Shown: positions 9,360-16,616 of the stretch, piece after piece
Layout of the letters: each line of letters starts with the position of its first letter
Numbering within the stretch: position 1 is the first letter of the stretch
Assembly (NCBI GenBank): GCA_937926205.1
Contig: CALEYL010000054.1
Coordinates: forward strand, 62,001-126,000
Source of the DNA: an uncultured Saprospiraceae bacterium
GTDB lineage: Bacteria > Bacteroidota > Bacteroidia > Chitinophagales > Saprospiraceae
Direction of reading: 5' to 3'
DNA: 64,000 bases
Notes under the pieces: generated by a model
Database searches by the model: none
What the model was told of the DNA's origin: nothing
The model's input: only the letters and a program-made list of their open reading frames with translations
Program-made: the position numbers and the translations under genes

Positions 9360-10346
9360 ATGAGCAGAAAATTAACACTGCGCGACGCCTTGCGCGAAGC
9401 GATGACGGAAGAGATGAGACGGGATGACAGGGTTTTCCTGATGGGTGAAGAAGTTGCAGAATACAATGGCGCCTATAAAGTCAGCAAAGGAATGCTGGAG
9501 GAATTTGGGGCACGTCGTGTGATAGACACACCAATTGCAGAGCTTGGCTTTGCAGGTATAGGTGTTGGTGCTGCAATGAACGGCCTCAGACCGATTATTG
9601 AATTCATGACCTGGAATTTTGCCGTGCTGGCATTCGACCAAATTGTGAACAACGCTGCAAAAACCTTGTCACAATCAGCAGGTCAATTTAGCTGTCCTAT
9701 TGTATTCAGGGGGCCTTCAGGTTCAGCCGGCCAATTGGCACAGCAACACTCTCAGAGCTTTGAAAGCTGGCTGGCAAACACTCCGGGGCTAAAAGTGATT
9801 TCCTGTGTTGATCCCGCCGACGCCAAGGGCTTGTTGAAATCGGCCATCCGCGATGAGGATCCCATATGTTATATGGAGTCTGAATTACTATATGGATTTG
9901 AGGGAGAAGTGCCTGAGGGTGAGTATCTTACGCCGATTGGCAAAGCAGCGGTGCGCAAAGAAGGTACTGATGTAACCCTGGTTTCTTTCAATAAAATGAT
10001 GCTGCCGTCGCTGAAAGCAGCTGAAGAGTTAGCGAAAGAGGGCATCTCCGCCGAGGTCATTGATTTGAGGACCATTCGTCCGCTGGACCACCACACGATT
10101 GTCAATTCTGTTAAAAAAACAAACCGATTGGTCGTAATTGACGAGTCCTGGCCATTTGCCGGAGTTTCCGCAGAAATTGCCTACGAAGTTCAGAAATATG
10201 CTTTTGATTACCTTGATGCGCCTGTTACACGGGTAAATGCTGCTGATACATCTTTACCGTACGCAGCTGCATATGTGGAGGCGTATTTGCCAAATCCGGC
10301 TAAAATCATTAAAGCTGTTAAAGAAGTCATGTACGTAAACCACTAA
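9360..10346 (+). CDS. pdhB: Pyruvate dehydrogenase E1 component, beta subunit
   Basis: The 328-residue product is the beta subunit of a two-chain thiamine-diphosphate-dependent 2-oxoacid dehydrogenase E1. It begins MSRKLTLRDALREAM and contains the conserved MGEEVAEYNGAYKVSKGML, RVIDTPIAELGFAGIGVGA and IEFMTWNFAVLAFDQIVN blocks, then the C-terminal transketolase-like half with ISAEVIDLRTIRPLD. The best match is pyruvate dehydrogenase, catalysing acetyl-CoA formation. I start at 9360 because the protein then begins as in relatives; the frame also runs upstream to 9279. A perfect -7 box TAATTTTG lies at 9325-9332, between the two candidate starts, which excludes the upstream one. The alpha subunit and E2 are not in the window. 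Confidence 0.94.
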   Translation: MSRKLTLRDALREAMTEEMRRDDRVFLMGEEVAEYNGAYKVSKGMLEEFGARRVIDTPIAELGFAGIGVGAAMNGLRPIIEFMTWNFAVLAFDQIVNNAAKTLSQSAGQFSCPIVFRGPSGSAGQLAQQHSQSFESWLANTPGLKVISCVDPADAKGLLKSAIRDEDPICYMESELLYGFEGEVPEGEYLTPIGKAAVRKEGTDVTLVSFNKMMLPSLKAAEELAKEGISAEVIDLRTIRPLDHHTIVNSVKKTNRLVVIDESWPFAGVSAEIAYEVQKYAFDYLDAPVTRVNAADTSLPYAAAYVEAYLPNPAKIIKAVKEVMYVNH

Positions 10347-10369
10347 GAGGTTTATTTTTTATATTTTTC

Positions 10370-10407
10370 AGAACGAGCCAGGGAAGGAATGCTTATTGGC
10401 TCGTTCT
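10370..10407. terminator. Hairpin downstream of pdhB
   Basis: AGAACGAGCCA (10370-10380) and its exact complement (10397-10407) enclose a 16-nt loop, 24 nt after the pdhB stop codon. It is probably a transcription terminator or 3'-end stabilising hairpin. There is no T-run after it on the plus strand, so it is not a classical rho-independent terminator. Confidence 0.45.
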
Positions 10408-10545
10408 GGTATTTGCTCCATCTTACTTAACATAATATAAATTATAGGAAAATAATATCAAGATTCTATCTGTAAAGAATACTTGTTGAGCTATGCTGCA
10501 GCATGCACAACAAAATGTACTTACAAAAATGTCGCAGGGAAATTG

Positions 10546-10617
10546 TGGTCCTGCCAGGACTCGAACCTGGATCAAAAGTTTAGGAAACTTCTATTCTATC
10601 CCTTGAACTACAGGACC
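10546..10617 (-). tRNA. tRNA-Arg (anticodon CCT)
   Basis: The minus strand folds into a full cloverleaf. A 7-bp acceptor stem (GGTCCTG paired with CAGGACC) flanks a D arm, an anticodon stem GAAGT/ACTTT around the loop TTCCTAA (anticodon CCT, 10582-10584), a four-base variable loop and a T arm CCAGG-TTCGAGT-CCTGG. The discriminator base is A and the 3' CCA is not encoded. The tRNA reads AGG arginine codons. It has its own promoter (10700-10730) and no neighbouring tRNA. Surrounding non-coding DNA (10347-10880) holds only this gene, its promoter and palindromes. Confidence 0.97.
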
Positions 10618-10699
10618 TGGGAAAGTTGTATCAAATTAAGGCAAAATGCAAATTGGCAAAACCAGCCTCTTTTTTCAAGAGGATGCATTTTTAGTGGCG

Positions 10700-10730
10700 C
10701 AAAGATAAGGATTGTAAAGAATACGTGCAA
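10700..10730 (-). promoter_or_regulatory. Promoter of tRNA-Arg
   Basis: On the minus strand TTG (10728-10730), a 20-nt spacer and TATCTTTG (10700-10707) form a near-perfect Bacteroidota promoter. The first transcribed base would lie near 10693, giving a leader of about 75 nt before the tRNA. The same GCGCAAAGATAAG context occurs at the 9169 promoter. Confidence 0.6.
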
Positions 10731-10810
10731 CGTAAGTTTTTTATTGAAAAAAATGACCTCCTCTCCCCTATCCTGCTCCAATTTGCGAACTTTGCTTAGT
10801 TATGAATGCC

Positions 10811-10838
10811 GTTTACTAAACTTCGAAGTTTAGTAAAC
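10811..10838. repeat. Perfect 28-bp palindrome
   Basis: The two 14-base arms (GTTTACTAAACTTC and its exact complement) abut with no loop and centre on TTCGAA. The element lies between the tRNA-Arg promoter and the YjbR-family gene, 43 bp upstream of the latter's ATG. It could be a dispersed palindromic repeat, a dimeric repressor site or a cruciform-forming element. There is no T-tract of terminator type, only a short CTTTT. Confidence 0.75.
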
Positions 10839-10880
10839 CTTTTAATGGATTCAATTACTTGATTATAAGCGTTTTATGCC

Positions 10881-11237
10881 ATGAATATCGAAGCATTCCG
10901 CTCCTACTGCCTTGCCAAAAAAGGCGTCGAAGAAGCGTTTCCATTTGGTGAAGAAACGCTGGTTTTTAAGGTAATGGGCAAAATTTTCGCCATCACAGGC
11001 TTAGACAGCACTGAGTTTCGGGTGAATCTAAAATGTGACCCTGACCGGGCGCTGGAGCTCCGTGAAGCATACGAAGACATCGTTCCTGGCTGGCACATGA
11101 ACAAACAACACTGGAATACAGTGTATTTTGAAAATGGCCTGCCTACGGCCTTACTGAAGGAGCTGATCGACCATTCTTATGACTTGATTGTCCGTAGTTT
11201 GCCAAAATCTGTTCAATCCGAACTTCAATCCCTGTAA
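10881..11237 (+). CDS. MmcQ/YjbR family DNA-binding-like protein
   Basis: The 118-residue product matches the small MmcQ/YjbR (DUF419) family: N-terminal MNIEAFRSYCLAKKGVEEAFPFG, then VFKVMGKIFAI, LKCDPDRALELRE and the C-terminal HMNKQHWNTVYFENGLP. Members have a CyaY-like alpha/beta fold and are suggested to bind DNA, but no cellular role is established. The gene is followed after 3 nt by an FAD oxidoreductase gene, so the two are probably co-transcribed. Confidence 0.88.
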   Translation: MNIEAFRSYCLAKKGVEEAFPFGEETLVFKVMGKIFAITGLDSTEFRVNLKCDPDRALELREAYEDIVPGWHMNKQHWNTVYFENGLPTALLKELIDHSYDLIVRSLPKSVQSELQSL

Positions 11238-11240
11238 ACT

Positions 11241-12290
11241 GTGATTCACAAAGATTTCATCATCGTTGGCCAGGGCCTGGCGGGAACCTTGCTGGCTCAT
11301 TTCCTGAAAGAAGCAGGTAAACACGTCGTTCTTCTCGACCGGGAAGTCGGAGAAACGGCTTCACAGGTAGCAGCAGGCATCATCAATCCGGTGACAGGAA
11401 GGCGTTTTGTAAAATCCTGGATGATAGAAACATTGCTGCCTTTTGCAAAAACGACCTACCGCTCGCTGGAAAACCTTTTGAATATCAGCATTTACCACGA
11501 GAAGCATATTTTGCGGGCTTTGTCAAACCCCGGACAGGAAAATGACTGGCTGGCAAGGGTTGTGGAGTCCGGTTACGCAGCTTATATGGCCGAAAAGTCA
11601 AATCCCGGGACTTACCCCCAAAACCTTCACCCGGTTTATGCTTTTGGAGAGACCATGGAGAGCGCGCAGGTTGATCTCAAGACGCTGATAGAAGCCTACC
11701 GTGCTGTTTTCCTCGCTGCGGGCGAGTACGAAGTCGAATCCTTTAACTACAACGCTATGCGGTTTAGTGACGGCGGGGTTCAGTACAAAAACTGGAGCGC
11801 TTCGGGAATCATCTTTTGCGAAGGATACGGTATGAAAGGCAATCCCTACTTTAACAACCTGCCTATGCGCGGCGATAAAGGCCAGGTACTGCACGTGCGC
11901 ATTCCACAAGCCGGGTTTGAAAAGATGTATAAGGATCAGGTTTTTATTGTTCCGTTTCCAAACGAGACTTACTGGATTGGCGCAACTTATGAACCCCGTT
12001 TTGAGCAGGAAGGCCCTACAGCAGAAGGAAAAGATTTCCTGAGCGCCCAGCTGACTGCATCGCTCAAACTCCCTTTTGAGATTATGGCCCACAAAGCGGC
12101 TGTACGACCTACAGTGAAAGACCGCCGGCCATTGCTCGGGACTAACCCGGATTTTAAGCAGGTACACCTATTCAATGGACTCGGCACAAAAGGCGCTTCT
12201 CTTGGACCTTATTGGGCGCATCAGATGACGGAATACCTGCTTGGCCGTTCGGAAATTGATCCGCTGGTAGATATTCGGAGGTTCTATTAA
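11241..12290 (+). CDS. FAD-dependent oxidoreductase (DAO superfamily)
   Basis: The 349-residue protein starts at GTG, 3 nt after the YjbR-family stop. It has an N-terminal dinucleotide-binding motif (FIIVGQGLAGTLLAHFL, residues about 6-22) and GIINPVTGRRFVKSW, typical of the D-amino-acid oxidase/glycine oxidase superfamily. A C-terminal RPTVKDRRPLLG and LFNGLGTKGASLGPYWA segment binds the FAD. The substrate cannot be told from sequence. It resembles proteins annotated simply as NAD(P)/FAD-dependent oxidoreductase in Bacteroidota, related to the oxidase half of MnmC. A stand-alone mnmD lies 3 kb away, but no functional link is shown. Confidence 0.85.
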   Translation: MIHKDFIIVGQGLAGTLLAHFLKEAGKHVVLLDREVGETASQVAAGIINPVTGRRFVKSWMIETLLPFAKTTYRSLENLLNISIYHEKHILRALSNPGQENDWLARVVESGYAAYMAEKSNPGTYPQNLHPVYAFGETMESAQVDLKTLIEAYRAVFLAAGEYEVESFNYNAMRFSDGGVQYKNWSASGIIFCEGYGMKGNPYFNNLPMRGDKGQVLHVRIPQAGFEKMYKDQVFIVPFPNETYWIGATYEPRFEQEGPTAEGKDFLSAQLTASLKLPFEIMAHKAAVRPTVKDRRPLLGTNPDFKQVHLFNGLGTKGASLGPYWAHQMTEYLLGRSEIDPLVDIRRFY

Positions 12291-12382
12291 TGGATTGCAC
12301 TTCAAATTGAAACACGGTCCTTTGCCAATTTGCTTTTTTGCCTTCGATCCCCCTACCCTGGTGCTCGGGCACTTATCCCCCT

Positions 12383-12503
12383 GTCTCATCTTTTAGGGTT
12401 CGATAGCAAGGCTTGCAAAGGCTCCAATAACGGAAGTTTATTTGTATAAATGACCGGTTTTGGGGCCTAGCATAACGCAGCTATCGGACTCTAAAGATGA
12501 GAC
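12383..12503. repeat. 121-bp element with imperfect terminal inverted repeats (MITE-like)
   Basis: A 25-nt left end beginning GTCTCATCTTTTAGGG (12383-12407) matches the reverse complement of the right end (12480-12503) at about 21 positions. The 72-bp interior has no reading frame of note. Size and structure suggest a non-autonomous MITE or a transcribed long hairpin. No clear target-site duplication was found. It sits between convergent genes (FAD oxidoreductase and ferredoxin). Confidence 0.5.
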
Positions 12504-12509
12504 ACTACC

Positions 12510-12839
12510 CTATTCAGCAGCTTCAGGCGCCAGTCTGACCACCAATCCTTCCAAAGCGTCCGTTAACTTAATCTGACATCCCAGCCTGGAGTTGCTTTCC
12601 ACAAAAAATGCCATGTCAAGCATCTCCTCTTCTTCAGATTGCATCTCAGGTAATTCGTTGTCACTGAGCACATAAACATGACAGGTTGAACACAGAGCCA
12701 TGCCGCCGCAAGTGCCTTTGACAGGCAATTCGTAGGCTTTGCACAACTCCATGAGGTTCATGCTTATGTCTGTTGGCGCTTCTAAAACGTGTTCTTCACC
12801 TTCCCGGTCTATCACCGTAATGTTGACAGCAGATATCAT
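12510..12839 (-). CDS. 2Fe-2S ferredoxin (adrenodoxin type)
   Basis: The 109-residue protein carries the adrenodoxin-type cluster ligands Cys44, Cys50, Cys53 (TCGGMALCSTC) and Cys88 (RLGCQI). The fold is a beta-grasp with N-terminal VNITVIDREGEEHVLEAP. Such ferredoxins carry single electrons in the cytosol, for example in Fe-S assembly or monooxygenase systems. The acidic stretch MQSEEEEMLDM before Cys88 is the usual partner-docking face. No dedicated reductase is adjacent; an RlmI-like gene lies 41 bp upstream on the same strand. Confidence 0.93.
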   Translation of the reverse strand: MISAVNITVIDREGEEHVLEAPTDISMNLMELCKAYELPVKGTCGGMALCSTCHVYVLSDNELPEMQSEEEEMLDMAFFVESNSRLGCQIKLTDALEGLVVRLAPEAAE

Positions 12840-12880
12840 TTTTAAATTATTTCGTTATACAACTTTTGTATGCCCTCCCA

Positions 12881-14059
12881 TCATTCGACATACAAGACCA
12901 GGCCTTTCAAATAAGAACTTTCCGGGTGATACAAACTTACCGGGTGATCCACCGGTTGTCCGAGGTCGTGCATGAGCCTTACCGGCCTTCCAACTTCGAG
13001 CGCCGCTGCTACGATGGTATTGTGAAACAAGGGCTTATCGACAACTTGCGAACAAGAAAAAGTAAATAAAATCCCTCCCGGGTTGACTTTCTGTAAAGCG
13101 AGTGCATTCAGGCGCTTGTAGCCCTGTACTGCCTGGTGGCGCTTAGATATGTTTTTAGCAAAAGCAGGCGGGTCGATGATAACCACATCATAACCCTCGC
13201 CTGGCTGCCTTAGAAAATGCAACACATCATCAGTGATGCTTTGGTGGGCGCTGCCGGATAAGCCATTCAAATCTACATTTTGATCTGTAAGGATCATGGC
13301 TTTTTTAGAAGAATCAACAGAATCTACGCGGGAGGCGCCTGCTTTGAGTGCATAAATGCTGAATCCCCCACTATAGCAAAAGGCATTCAATATAGATTTC
13401 CCGGCAGCATATTCAGAAACGAGGCGGCGGTTGTCACGTTGGTCAAGAAAAAAGCCTGTTTTTTGGCCGCTCTCCCAATCTACCTGAAAAAGATGCCCGT
13501 TTTCTTCTACCACACCGCTGTTCTTTTTACCATATAGATAGGCATTCCCGATTTCCTTTGCATATTGATCGGGCAAAGTTTCAAAGCTTTTGTCGTATAT
13601 CGCTTCCAATGCGCTACCGTAAACTTCCTGCAAAGCCAGTGAGATATCGCCACTGGAGCGGTGCATTCCAATAGAATGGCATTGGATAACCGCTGTTTTG
13701 CCATAAATATCGATGATCAGTCCGGGCAAACCATCGCCCTCTGCGTGAACCAGTCGATAACAGTTGGTTCCAGCAAGGTTGGTAATGCCCGTCTGCTCCC
13801 TATACCGGCGTGCATTGCGCAGTTTTTCCACCCAAAATGGCAGACTGATCTCCGATTGTTTAAATGAAAAGAGCCGGACACAAATATTGCTGTCCTGAAA
13901 ATGGCCGGTAGCCAGATAATGCCCTTCTTTGCTAAACACTTCAACGACATCCCCATCGACGATTCCTTCCTCCGCCGAGGCAACAGCGCCTGAAAACACC
14001 CAGGGGTGAAAACGGCGCAAAGGCGCATCTTTACCCGGCTTCAATACAATCCGCTTCAT
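12881..14059 (-). CDS. Class I rRNA methyltransferase, RlmI/RlmK-L family
   Basis: The 392-residue protein has an N-terminal PUA-like RNA-binding domain (MKRIVLKPGKDAPLRRFHPWVFSG onward), a central region with LVHAEGDGLPGLIIDIYG, and a C-terminal Rossmann methyltransferase domain. The latter shows NAFCYSGGFSIYALKAGA, the catalytic-type VIIDPPAFAKN and FTFSCSQVVD. This layout is that of RlmI (23S rRNA m5C1962); the exact target base is inferred. A -7 box TACCTTTG lies at 14080-14087 just upstream without a clear -33 element. Confidence 0.88.
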   Translation of the reverse strand: MKRIVLKPGKDAPLRRFHPWVFSGAVASAEEGIVDGDVVEVFSKEGHYLATGHFQDSNICVRLFSFKQSEISLPFWVEKLRNARRYREQTGITNLAGTNCYRLVHAEGDGLPGLIIDIYGKTAVIQCHSIGMHRSSGDISLALQEVYGSALEAIYDKSFETLPDQYAKEIGNAYLYGKKNSGVVEENGHLFQVDWESGQKTGFFLDQRDNRRLVSEYAAGKSILNAFCYSGGFSIYALKAGASRVDSVDSSKKAMILTDQNVDLNGLSGSAHQSITDDVLHFLRQPGEGYDVVIIDPPAFAKNISKRHQAVQGYKRLNALALQKVNPGGILFTFSCSQVVDKPLFHNTIVAAALEVGRPVRLMHDLGQPVDHPVSLYHPESSYLKGLVLYVE

Positions 14060-14109
14060 TCAAATTAAATTGATCGCGCCAAAGGTAAGGATTGCTTTAA
14101 AGAATCCGA

Positions 14110-14391
14110 CTATTGTCTGACTTCTTCGCGTACCCGTGCAATCTCGCGATTCAATTCATCGAGCATTTGATCTCTTTCGAGAAGCATTTGCTCGCGCTCC
14201 CGGCGCAGTTCAGCTGCGATGTCGTAGTGGATGTCTGGTGGAGGCGGAGGTTGGATGGCAATGGAAAAGTGGGAACTTTCCAGTTCCTGAATGCGCCTGT
14301 GTTGGCGTTGAATTTGCCCGATACTCAGCCCAAGCAAAAGACTTAGGGCTGCAATGATCCAAGGCTGTGCACTTGAAATTTGCTTATTCAT
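14110..14391 (-). CDS. Small membrane-anchored coiled-coil protein
   Basis: The 93-residue protein has one N-terminal hydrophobic segment (WIIAALSLLLGLSIG, residues 11-25), a five-proline stretch near residue 48 and a highly charged Arg/Glu-rich C-terminal helix likely to form a coiled coil. No known family is recognised. It sits between the RlmI-like gene and trmD. The steady Lys/Arg/Glu pattern and clean start and stop suggest a real gene, but function is unknown. Confidence 0.55.
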   Translation of the reverse strand: MNKQISSAQPWIIAALSLLLGLSIGQIQRQHRRIQELESSHFSIAIQPPPPPDIHYDIAAELRREREQMLLERDQMLDELNREIARVREEVRQ

Positions 14392-14584
14392 CAGTCGGAT
14401 GATTGTGACCTGCTACATACAGATCAAGGTGATTTTTTGCGTTCCGATCTTAAACCGGATACGTTTTGGTGATTTCTGCTTCGAAATTACGTATTTCCTG
14501 AGTATTATTAAAGGCTTGTAATGGATTTAAAGCATTTTTAACAAATGATTTCTTCTATTTTTGGCGATTGAAACCGGATTCTTT

Positions 14585-15271
14585 ATGCGAATTGATATAC
14601 TGAGTGTGATGCCTGAGTTGTTGGAAGGCCCCTTCCAGCATTCCATCATGAAACGGGCACAGGAAAAAGGCTTACTTGAAGTGCAAGTGCACAATCTGCG
14701 CGCCTTTGGACTTGGAAAACACAAGCAACTTGACGATTATCAATTTGGCGGTGGCGCAGGTATGGTCATGATGCTGGAGCCATTAGTCCATGCGATTGAG
14801 CATTTTTCCGGCCAACGTGAATACGATGAAATCATTTTCATGACACCTGACGGTGAGCGCCTGAACCAGCCAACCTGCAACCGCTTGTCCATGAAAAAAA
14901 ACCTGCTGATTCTGTGCGGACATTACAAAGGCATTGACGAAAGGATTCGGGAGCACTTCATCACGATGGAGATCTCTATAGGCGATTATGTACTATCCGG
15001 GGGTGAATTGCCCGCCGCAGTACTGGTAGATGCCATTGGCAGGCTCTTGCCAGGGGTTCTTGGAGATGAAACCTCTGCCCTGTTCGATTCTTTTCAGGAT
15101 AATCTGCTTGCCCCGCCGGTTTATACCCGGCCGGCCGAATTCAGAGGTTGGAAGGCGCCGGAAGTACTGACATCCGGCAATTTTAAAGCCATAGAAGATT
15201 GGCGTCATGAACAAGCGTTGATGAGAACGAGAACAAGACGCCCTGATTTACTGGAAAATGAAGAAGACTAG
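14585..15271 (+). CDS. trmD: tRNA (guanine37-N1)-methyltransferase TrmD
   Basis: TrmD methylates G37 next to the anticodon and prevents +1 frameshifting. The 228-residue product begins MRIDILSVMPELLEGPF and carries the trefoil-knot SAM site: FGGGAGMVMMLEPL, LILCGHYKGIDERI and SIGDYVLSGGELPAAVLVDAIGRLLPG, read as separate blocks. I start at 14585 rather than 14561 because relatives begin with MRID. The ribosomal protein genes rpsP, rimM and rplS often linked to trmD are absent here. Confidence 0.95.
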   Translation: MRIDILSVMPELLEGPFQHSIMKRAQEKGLLEVQVHNLRAFGLGKHKQLDDYQFGGGAGMVMMLEPLVHAIEHFSGQREYDEIIFMTPDGERLNQPTCNRLSMKKNLLILCGHYKGIDERIREHFITMEISIGDYVLSGGELPAAVLVDAIGRLLPGVLGDETSALFDSFQDNLLAPPVYTRPAEFRGWKAPEVLTSGNFKAIEDWRHEQALMRTRTRRPDLLENEED

Positions 15272-15287
15272 ATAGTGCCTGCCTTTA

Positions 15288-15303
15288 CCTGCCGGCCGGC
15301 AGG
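15288..15303. repeat. 16-bp GC-rich palindrome (REP-like)
   Basis: CCTGCCGGCCGGCAGG is a perfect palindrome, much richer in G+C than its surroundings, 17 bp after the trmD stop. Similar CCTGCC/GGCAGG sequences are common dispersed repeats in this phylum. The rest of the gap to 15473 holds a small hairpin (15365-15381) and repeated CTGCCAACTAAA-type words that also occur in the 19017-19212 element. Confidence 0.55.
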
Positions 15304-15473
15304 CGGGTAGTCCGATTACTGCATTACACTCGGCCCTAAAAACAGTCATTTACACAATATTGACGGACACTTAAGGTGTCCCGCGGAGGGCTGCCAACAA
15401 CTGCCAACTAAATCCCTGTTAACTGTAAATTCGTAGTACCCTCAAAACTGCCAACTAAAGTTAGCTTGCTTCT

Positions 15474-15767
15474 CTAAGGCACCTGGGCAACTTTGGTCGG
15501 ATATACTTTGATGTCACCCCACACTCCTGCCGTGACATATGGTTCTGAATTGAAATATTTCTGAAAATCGCTTTCAGTTTCAAACTGGACAATCATATTT
15601 GATCCGATCATTTTACCGGATTCGTCCAGAATTGCACTCCCGATGACAAAATTTCCATTTTTTTTCAACTGTGTTGCCCCTTCAAAGTGAGCTGGACGGG
15701 CAGCCATCCGCCGATCAAACGCGCCTGAATCGGTGTGGTCAAGTGCGTGGATGAGGTACTGTATCAT
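15474..15767 (-). CDS. YCII-family protein
   Basis: The 97-residue product begins MIQYLIHALDHTDSGAFDRR and shows the YCII fold (ferredoxin-like) with RPAHFEGATQLKKNGNFVIGSAILD and the C-terminal FQKYFNSEPYVTAGVW. YciI-like proteins have an Asp-His pair proposed as an active site; their reactions are mostly unknown. I start at 15767: the longer frame from 15848 would run through a strong hairpin terminator (15810-15840) and has no homologous N-terminus. Confidence 0.88.
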   Translation of the reverse strand: MIQYLIHALDHTDSGAFDRRMAARPAHFEGATQLKKNGNFVIGSAILDESGKMIGSNMIVQFETESDFQKYFNSEPYVTAGVWGDIKVYPTKVAQVP

Positions 15768-15809
15768 GTTAGCTGTTAAATATTTATAATTTATTAATAA
15801 GTTTAAAAT

Positions 15810-15840
15810 AAAAAAGTCGCGCCTTAAATAAGGCGCGACC
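15810..15840 (-). terminator. Rho-independent terminator reading leftward
   Basis: GTCGCGCCTT (15816-15825) pairs perfectly with AAGGCGCGAC (15830-15839) around a 4-nt loop. On the minus strand it is followed by TTTTTTATTTT. It lies upstream of the YCII gene, so it must end a minus-strand transcript arising from the gene-poor stretch to its right (15841-16600). Confidence 0.75.
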
Positions 15841-15849
15841 TGGTACAAT

Positions 15850-15873
15850 AATTATAATCCCATGAACATATCC
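15850..15873 (-). repeat. Copy C of a 24-bp direct repeat encoding MFMGL-stop
   Basis: This 24-bp word is repeated exactly at 16105-16128; its central 15 bp also occurs at 15973-15987. On the minus strand it reads GGATATGTTCATGGGATTAT and contains the five-codon frame ATG TTC ATG GGA TTA TAA (15852-15869). The copy sits 10 bp before the leftward terminator at 15810-15840. The sequence identity at DNA level is certain; translation is speculative. Confidence 0.7.
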
Positions 15874-15891
15874 AAATTCGTGTGGCCCTGA

Positions 15892-15987
15892 TCAGGCCTG
15901 GAAATAATCGCTTTCAGCTCTTGCGTGAAAACGATTATTTCGTACCTTTGCAGCAGACTTTAGTGCTTTCATTAATCCCATGAACAT
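15892..15987 (-). CDS. Possible 31-residue micro-protein beginning MFMGLMKALKSAAK
   Basis: At the third copy of the short repeat, the minus-strand frame does not stop after MFMGL but continues for 31 residues to a TGA at 15894-15892. The peptide is short and basic, with an amphipathic-looking start (MFMGLMKALKSAAKVRNNR) and a more polar end (ESDYFQA). No ribosome binding site or minus-strand promoter is evident, and a good plus-strand promoter and small-RNA candidate overlap it. This is reported because the other two copies share the same first five codons. Confidence is low. Confidence 0.25.
   Translation of the reverse strand: MFMGLMKALKSAAKVRNNRFHARAESDYFQA
15921..15950 (+). promoter_or_regulatory. 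Strong Bacteroidota promoter in the gene-free stretch
   Basis: TTG (15921-15923), a spacer of exactly 19 nt and TACCTTTG (15943-15950) match the consensus perfectly. No protein-coding gene follows on the plus strand for about 850 bp, so it should drive a short non-coding transcript. Confidence 0.65.
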
Positions 15988-16024
15988 GATCGGGGGTCGG
16001 CTTTGCAGAGCCGGCCCTTTTTTG
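15957..16024 (+). ncRNA. Predicted small RNA, about 68 nt
   Basis: The transcript expected from the 15921-15950 promoter would start near 15957 and end at a classical terminator. That terminator has a stem GGGTCGGCT (15994-16002) with AGCCGGCCC (16009-16017, one G-U pair) and then TTTTTT (16018-16023). Between them lies one copy of the shared word TAATCCCATGAACAT (15973-15987), unpaired and so available for base pairing. The family is not recognised. Confidence 0.5.
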
Positions 16025-16104
16025 TTGCTGCTATATCTTTGTCAGGATTATTTTGTTTCAAAGTTAGCAAGTCGCCCAAAGTTTCGGGCGACTCACTACT
16101 AACA

Positions 16105-16128
16105 AATTATAATCCCATGAACATATCC
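16105..16128 (-). repeat. Copy A of the 24-bp direct repeat encoding MFMGL-stop
   Basis: Exact match to 15850-15873, 255 bp away. Reading leftward it is followed 14 nt later by a long hairpin: AGTCGCCC with GGGCGACT, extended by GTTAG with CTAAC (about 16063-16103). Reading rightward on the plus strand it is followed by a hairpin TGCCGA...TCGGCA (16140-16162). The remaining stretch 16190-16616 is A+T-rich and I see no convincing gene, promoter or repeat in it. Confidence 0.7.
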
Positions 16129-16616
16129 TCAATAGATAGTTGCCGATAACTTTTTTTCGGCATTTAGCGACCGTTTCTATTTTGTCGCTCTTTGATGATA
16201 CAAATATTCAACGTTTCTGTGCTGAAAACAAAGACAAAAAAACATCATTGTGATACTTTTTTTCTAAGATATTTTTTTGTAAAACATTGTTTTTTAGTTT
16301 TTTATGAAAGTTTTTATCAACTTAAAGTGAAAATTTTACCCTCCAATTCGAGTAGATTATCTCAAAAAAAAGAGGATATTTTTTCAATATCTGCCCTACT
16401 CTACCACTGTAAAGGCGTTTTTTGGTACTTTCTGCAATAGAAACTGCCCGGAAAAATGAACTTCCGGTCTTGATTTTCCCTGTGCTGATTTGAAATGATT
16501 CAGTTGTATAAATGAGAGATCGGGCAATATGGAGTGGTAAAAGGATCAAAGACTGAATGAAACGGTAGCAAGCACTTTTGAAAAGAAAACACAAAGAACG
16601 CAAGAAATCAGGGGGC

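Noticed and set aside
15474..15848. Longer YCII reading frame from 15848
   Set aside because: It would translate through a strong terminator hairpin at 15810-15840, and the extra 27 residues do not resemble the family's start.
16063..16103. Integron attC-like site (GTTAG...CTAAC hairpin)
   Set aside because: The outer boxes are in the wrong order for attC (RYYYAAC first, GTTRRRY last), no integrase is nearby, and the neighbouring repeats are not cassette genes.
16192..16440. 82-codon plus-strand open frame in the gene-free region
   Set aside because: Very A+T-rich, Phe/Lys-heavy composition, no promoter or homologous motif; likely chance.
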